Shown here piece by piece: positions 60,598 through 64,000 of a stretch of 64,000 nt of DNA. This DNA is from Stratiolaelaps scimitus (lineage: Eukaryota > Arthropoda > Arachnida > Mesostigmata > Laelapidae). Location: NCBI GenBank assembly GCA_019614645.1, contig JABWDB010000006.1:2294001-2358000 (forward strand), given 5' to 3'. The notes beneath the pieces are model-generated. The model worked only from the letters and a program-made list of their open reading frames with translations. It made no database searches and was not told where the DNA came from. Position 1 is the stretch's first letter. Every line of letters starts with the position of its first letter. The position numbers were made by a program, and so were the translations under genes.

Positions 60598-62836
60598 AAC
60601 AAACAAACCAGAGATAGATGGCAGAGGAAAAACCGGTCACCTTCTCATTGTTCATCCACAGATGTGCGCCAACAAGGAAGGAAATACGGACACGATTGCC
60701 CCGCTGTATAATAAAGACATCAGCCATTGACTGATAATTTCTATGAACTCAATCAGCCCAGACTACGAGGGAACTCGAGACGTGCAAAGACCGCGGGCCA
60801 CATTTCTCTTAGCAAACTGTGTAACAATACGAGTAGTGCAGTGTGTAATGTAGAACATAATGTAGCCTATGCTATATATAATTATTATTTAGAATGAATC
60901 TGAACAAGTGGCATAATGACGCTGCAGATTAGAAAACTGCAATTAGCGTTATTATGGTGATTATGGCTGTTATTCATTTTAATTATGTCATTTTGTGAGC
61001 CTCGCTATGTCGATAACGGAATGCTGTTCAGTCAGTGGCGATAGCATAACCAGTAGTATTGGTCGGGTTAAATAAGGCAGTGTCAATTATCTGGTTTATT
61101 TATCTCTAATTTTACAATTAAGTAACAATTCAAAGTAACACACACTCGCACACACACACACACGCACGCAAAATTTGTTGAGTTGTAATTACGTCTTTCC
61201 ATGATTGTAGATAATTTCTATAGTTCGTTTTCTTATCCTGACGAGATATCGATGATATGTAGATAAGTATAGGTTTATTTCGGTCATATTTCGCCATTTG
61301 CACAAATGTAACAGATATTTACCCACGGGAGGAATGCACCCCATGACGTCGTTGTTGTCACGGTTCACGGAAGTTTGCTATGGTAAAACAGTCATGGAAC
61401 CGTTGCTGATAAGGTAACGTCCACTATACACTGATAATATGATTGCTTCGTAATGAGACCATTCACTAATTAACGGGAAAGCGTATTTTTAACCGTTTAG
61501 ATTGCATTCTAATGACTTGTCTATATGGCGGTGGTGTCGGTCACAGAATCGCATGACTGATTGGTCGCTAATTAATTTGCAACAATTAATCATGATGGAT
61601 TTAGAGAACCGTGAATGATACTGTAATCGATGGAAGCAATCGCACCTCACTCCTCGACAGACACCTCAATTAAACGTATACAGGGAGAATGGCGGGAACG
61701 AGTTCGCCCACTGGGTCGCAAAAGATTGCTCGTCATCGATTTCGTGAGGAGCACCGATACGTTATAGTGCCACACGGGCAGCAGTGCACTCGGTTGTGTC
61801 CTGCCAAGCAACTCTACAGAGGCATCATGGTCGTTCGATCATATCATATTTAACAGCAAACACGGCGAGCTACGATGTCTGGACCGCGGCATGCATGGGC
61901 CGCGGCATTGGTACTTGCGGCGAACAGTGTCCATTGCTTGTATTTGTGGTATAGATTAAAATATAATCGAATTAGGCGTCCTCGATCGATCACCACACAC
62001 TGGTGTAGTCCTTGCCAATGCCTGGCCTCCGATTATATATGAATAGGATACAAAGAAAAACGAAGAAGCATGTCCTACACTATCCAGCTGCCGCAACAAA
62101 GCTGCCTGACATTGACACGACATACGGGACATACATGACTCGCTGCTCCCCCTTCGGCCACGTGTGCGGCTGAAGCGAGCAGCGGGCTGACACCAGCGCT
62201 CAAAACCACGAAATGCTGCTGTTCCTGCGATATCCTCACACGCCTGCAAGATACGTATCCACTGTGGCTGGTACCTTCTCGAGTCTAATTAGTCGTTGGG
62301 AGACAAGGAAATGTGGGTTTTTCCCCTCAACATTTGTCTTAGTGAATGCGGCCACACGGGTAGGTGTCTCCTGATGGGGCGAACAACTTGGGACTGTTCA
62401 GCCGCCAACGAAAAAAAAAAAACTTTTTAGACGGGAAACTAGTTGTGCATTTTTGCCACAGGGACTTCATAGTCGAATAGAAGACATGTTGCTGCCGGCG
62501 ACCGAATGTCACATTGCTCTGAGCTGACAAGCGGTGAATAAAAATTCATAAGCCCATACGAGACATACAAATACCTATAAAACCATATATAATCATCTAC
62601 TATGTTACCCGTGTTGGTAATGGATAACGTCGGCATTTTCATACAAGTGTACTGTATCAATAGCCTATGAGTGTGTGTCGTCTAGTCACGTTAAAACACC
62701 GGCCGTCTGGTCATAACGAACCGATATATTTATAGGACAACACAACCCGCTCTGGTTTTGATCGGAACACGAGTCTCCTGAGTTTAGACACCCATCATCC
62801 CTAGAAAGGCCTAAAAAATCGAGTCATCAACGACCC

Positions 62837-62890
62837 AATATATATATAATATATATATATATATTGAGAGAGAGAGAGAGAGAGGGAGAG
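62837..62890. repeat. Compound (TA)n(GA)n microsatellite
   Basis: TA tract passing into GA units. Confidence 0.9.
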
Positions 62891-64000
62891 ATATCACCGT
62901 ACAATAAATACAGCTATACGCCACGAGGGTTGGAAGGGAAGACTTTATATCAATAGTGAACAACAGCAGTGTGTGTGCCCTTTTTCCTCTATTTTGATCG
63001 TTGCAACCTTTAATTTGCGCGCTGTTGAGTGTCAACTCCTTCCAGCGTTTCGCGACCGAGTTCACGATCGTCTTTCATCTACTAGACTCGGAGGGTGTCA
63101 AATGTCCCTCTGCTATAGCAGGGATGGCCCGCGTTATCTTGAAAACAAAAACTGCCCAACAATATATGTCGTTCGGCTCGTATGTTCCAGCATGACAGGT
63201 ATCCACCGGGCTAGATTGATTATTTCTCAACTGTATCAGTATTCGCAAGCGATTCCTTTTCGCGACAGCACCGACAAGTAATAGGGAGATAGACAGCTAG
63301 ATGGATCCATTGAACGAGAAGGGATAGTTGCTTTGTACGAGAAAGCGACAACTACTTCACACAAATAGAAGAATAACCTAGTCCATCTGGTCGCCTGTTG
63401 CTCTACGGCAAACGCTGCCTGTCACTGAATCATCCGTAAAGCGATAACGAGTATTTTTTGGAAAATGCCCAGGCGCAATTCCATTGTTTTTACTTTCTTT
63501 TCGGTAGCAATCAACTTCACAACTACGGATCACAGTAATGCTGTGGTTATGGGCCGCCTCATAGATCCACCCAGGCTTCGTTAGCTATTATATTGTCGCC
63601 ATTAGTACGCTCCCTCTGTCGGGTACGAACCACAACGTAAAGTCAACAGGTGAATGCTCAATTTGTACGATCGGCAAATCGTCGGGTTATGTGTTTCCGA
63701 CCAACGGACATTGCCATCGTTGTTCTGCCTCTGCTCTGCATTCGGGACAGGTTTTTTCCGATAATTCGTATCGTAGTTCCATTCTGCCGGGGATTAGCTG
63801 CTCCCCTCAATGTTTATATAGCGTTATATCACATTGTGTTCGCATGTTGTATTGCTTTAATTATTTCTGACCCTGGAGGTGTTATTATTAGCTGAAATTG
63901 TTGTATATATACAGATTTACTACAAGAGCGTCCCATCAATTAACTCAGCTGGACTCAGCTGGATTGTATTTTTCCCGGCGCTACGGCTCTATTTTATATT

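Larger units (their letters stand above)
58876..64000. other. Gene-poor right end
   Basis: About 5 kb with no recognised gene. It contains TA arrays (59200-59235, 60217-60250, 62837-62865), a CAA run (59722-59742), a (CG)n run (60585-60597), a CA run near 61155 and a GA array (62865-62890). Confidence 0.4.

Noticed and set aside
63610..63640. Minus-strand GGTTCGTACCC as part of a tRNA
   Set aside because: No A box at higher coordinates and no cloverleaf.
1..64000. CRISPR arrays, operons, ribosome binding sites, phage or plasmid features
   Set aside because: The window has spliced genes, SINEs and poly(A) signals; no regularly spaced repeats or bacterial gene layout were seen.

Overview
This window is eukaryotic. 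The two genes I can identify are split by short introns (about 200-1030 bp) with ordinary GT/AG borders. The rest is AT-leaning non-coding DNA with many (TA)n arrays, Tc1 and non-LTR transposon remains, and tRNA-derived SINE pieces. CpG does not look depleted by eye. Together this fits an invertebrate, probably an arthropod and possibly a mite or tick; that taxonomic guess is inference and cannot be settled from the sequence alone.

Layout. 1-3.5 kb is non-coding, probably the last intron of a gene that enters from the left. 3.5-3.9 kb holds the 3' terminal coding exon (C-terminal coiled coil) of a SynGAP/DAB2IP-type Ras GTPase-activating protein. 7.6-10.0 kb, on the same strand, holds three exons of a second protein of the same family (C2 plus GAP domain). 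It lacks the C-terminal coiled coil, and one conserved arginine of its GAP site is replaced by leucine. 10.4-11.1 kb is a dead Tc1-like transposase on the minus strand. 13.3-17.2 kb is a membrane-anchored short-chain dehydrogenase of the 17beta-HSD2/retinol dehydrogenase type. Its exon phases close exactly into a 534-residue model with lysine-rich tails at both ends.

From 17.2 kb to the right end I recognise no conserved cellular gene. This part holds the 3' part of a non-LTR retrotransposon with a CCHC plus restriction-like endonuclease domain (23.5-24.9 kb, minus). A tiny second copy of its 3' tail lies at 26.9 kb, flanked by a 10-bp direct repeat. There is a 125-bp poly(A)-tailed retrocopy with 16-bp target-site duplications at 33.5 kb, a tRNA-Leu-like SINE at 57.2 kb with further tail copies at 6.7 and 18.8 kb, a second tRNA-like SINE at 22.4 kb, and a decayed LINE reverse transcriptase at 58.2-58.9 kb. 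Several GC-rich islands (19.1-20.4, 37.4-37.6, 38.5-38.9, 44.9-45.2, 49.0-49.4 and 52.9-53.7 kb) carry overlapping open frames and could be promoters or first exons of genes I cannot assemble.

The two identified genes have no evident functional link: one is Ras signalling, the other steroid or retinoid-type oxidoreduction in a membrane. The most unusual items are the tandem RasGAP arrangement with its altered active site, the lysine-rich extensions on the dehydrogenase, and the retroposition scars.
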